Positions 6,220 to 6,351 of a stretch of 6,351 bases of DNA are shown here, one piece after another. The stretch lies in assembly GCA_003231035.1 (NCBI GenBank), contig QIHU01000695.1:1-6351 (forward strand). The letters are read 5' to 3'. Origin of the DNA: Acidobacteriota bacterium. Lineage in GTDB: Bacteria; Acidobacteriota; Thermoanaerobaculia; Multivoradales; SZUA-115. The stretch's first letter is position 1; every line of letters starts with the position of its first letter. A model generated the notes under the pieces. That model did not search any database. It saw only the letters and a program-made list of their open reading frames with translations, and was not told the origin of the DNA. Position numbers and translations under genes: made by a program.

Positions 6220-6351
6220 CTAGTTGGTGTTAATCACGAAGAGGCGTTCGCCGTACTCGACCGGTTGAGAATTGTTGGGACTAATCTCGACAATAACCCC
6301 GTTGGCGTCCGATTCAATCTCGTTCATCACCTTCATCGCTTCGACGATGCA
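6220..6351 (-). CDS. accB: Biotin carboxyl carrier protein of acetyl-CoA carboxylase, C-terminal part (partial)
   Basis: The frame is open from the window edge to a TAG at 6220-6222, giving the last 43 residues. They contain the biotinylation motif EAMKVMNEIES, whose lysine (seventh visible residue) carries biotin. They then show the rest of the lipoyl/biotinyl fold: DANGVIVEI, NNSQPVEYGERLFVI, ending NTN. The protein passes carboxyl groups from the AccC product to the carboxyltransferase. The N-terminal region lies outside the window, so its length cannot be judged. The arrangement accB-accC is the common one and implies co-transcription from a promoter beyond 6351. Confidence 0.95.
   Translation of the reverse strand, partial: CIVEAMKVMNEIESDANGVIVEISPNNSQPVEYGERLFVINTN

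Overview
This is a GC-rich bacterial window dominated by one minus-strand gene cluster, with a second minus-strand gene and the tail of a plus-strand gene at the left end. The FG-GAP/ASPIC-UnbV secreted protein, the separate AccB/AccC carboxylase subunits and the MetP/MetS-type symporter would suit an environmental Gram-negative bacterium. Acidobacteriota is a reasonable guess, but nothing here (no rRNA, no clear marker) fixes the taxon.

Layout, read from the right on the minus strand: the 3' end of accB (biotin carrier, 6220-6351), accC (biotin carboxylase, 4820-6184), a half-length thiE-like ORF (4517-4819), an NSS-family sodium symporter (3042-4520), a 30-residue MetS-type small subunit (2953-3045), and a YfcE-like metallophosphoesterase (2132-2872, or to 2926 with an upstream GTG). 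Spacing is extremely tight. The thiE-like GTG directly follows the accC stop, and thiE'-symporter and symporter-metS both share ATGA overlaps of 4 nt. These genes are very probably one operon whose promoter lies outside the window. It combines fatty-acid precursor synthesis (acetyl-CoA carboxylation), a thiamine-synthesis remnant and sodium-coupled uptake of an amino acid or similar solute.

The 301 bp at 1831-2131 hold no gene. They carry a GC-rich repeat: two tandem 60-bp-period copies (2006-2127) and a truncated inverted copy (1895-1925) that matches the first tandem copy over 31 bp. The repeats can form weak terminator-like hairpins after the phosphoesterase gene. A possible sigma70-like promoter for the next gene lies between the inverted copy and that gene's start.

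The next minus-strand gene (109-1830) encodes a secreted, calcium-binding-repeat protein of the CRTAC1/ASPIC type with seven FG-GAP/VCBS-like motifs and a C-terminal ASPIC/UnbV domain. It converges with, and overlaps by 21 bp, the C-terminal end of a plus-strand gene (1-129).

The most interesting items are the in-frame half-ThiE placed one stop codon after AccC, the very small MetS ORF, and the tandem/inverted intergenic repeat. I see no clear sign of a wholly new multi-gene system.
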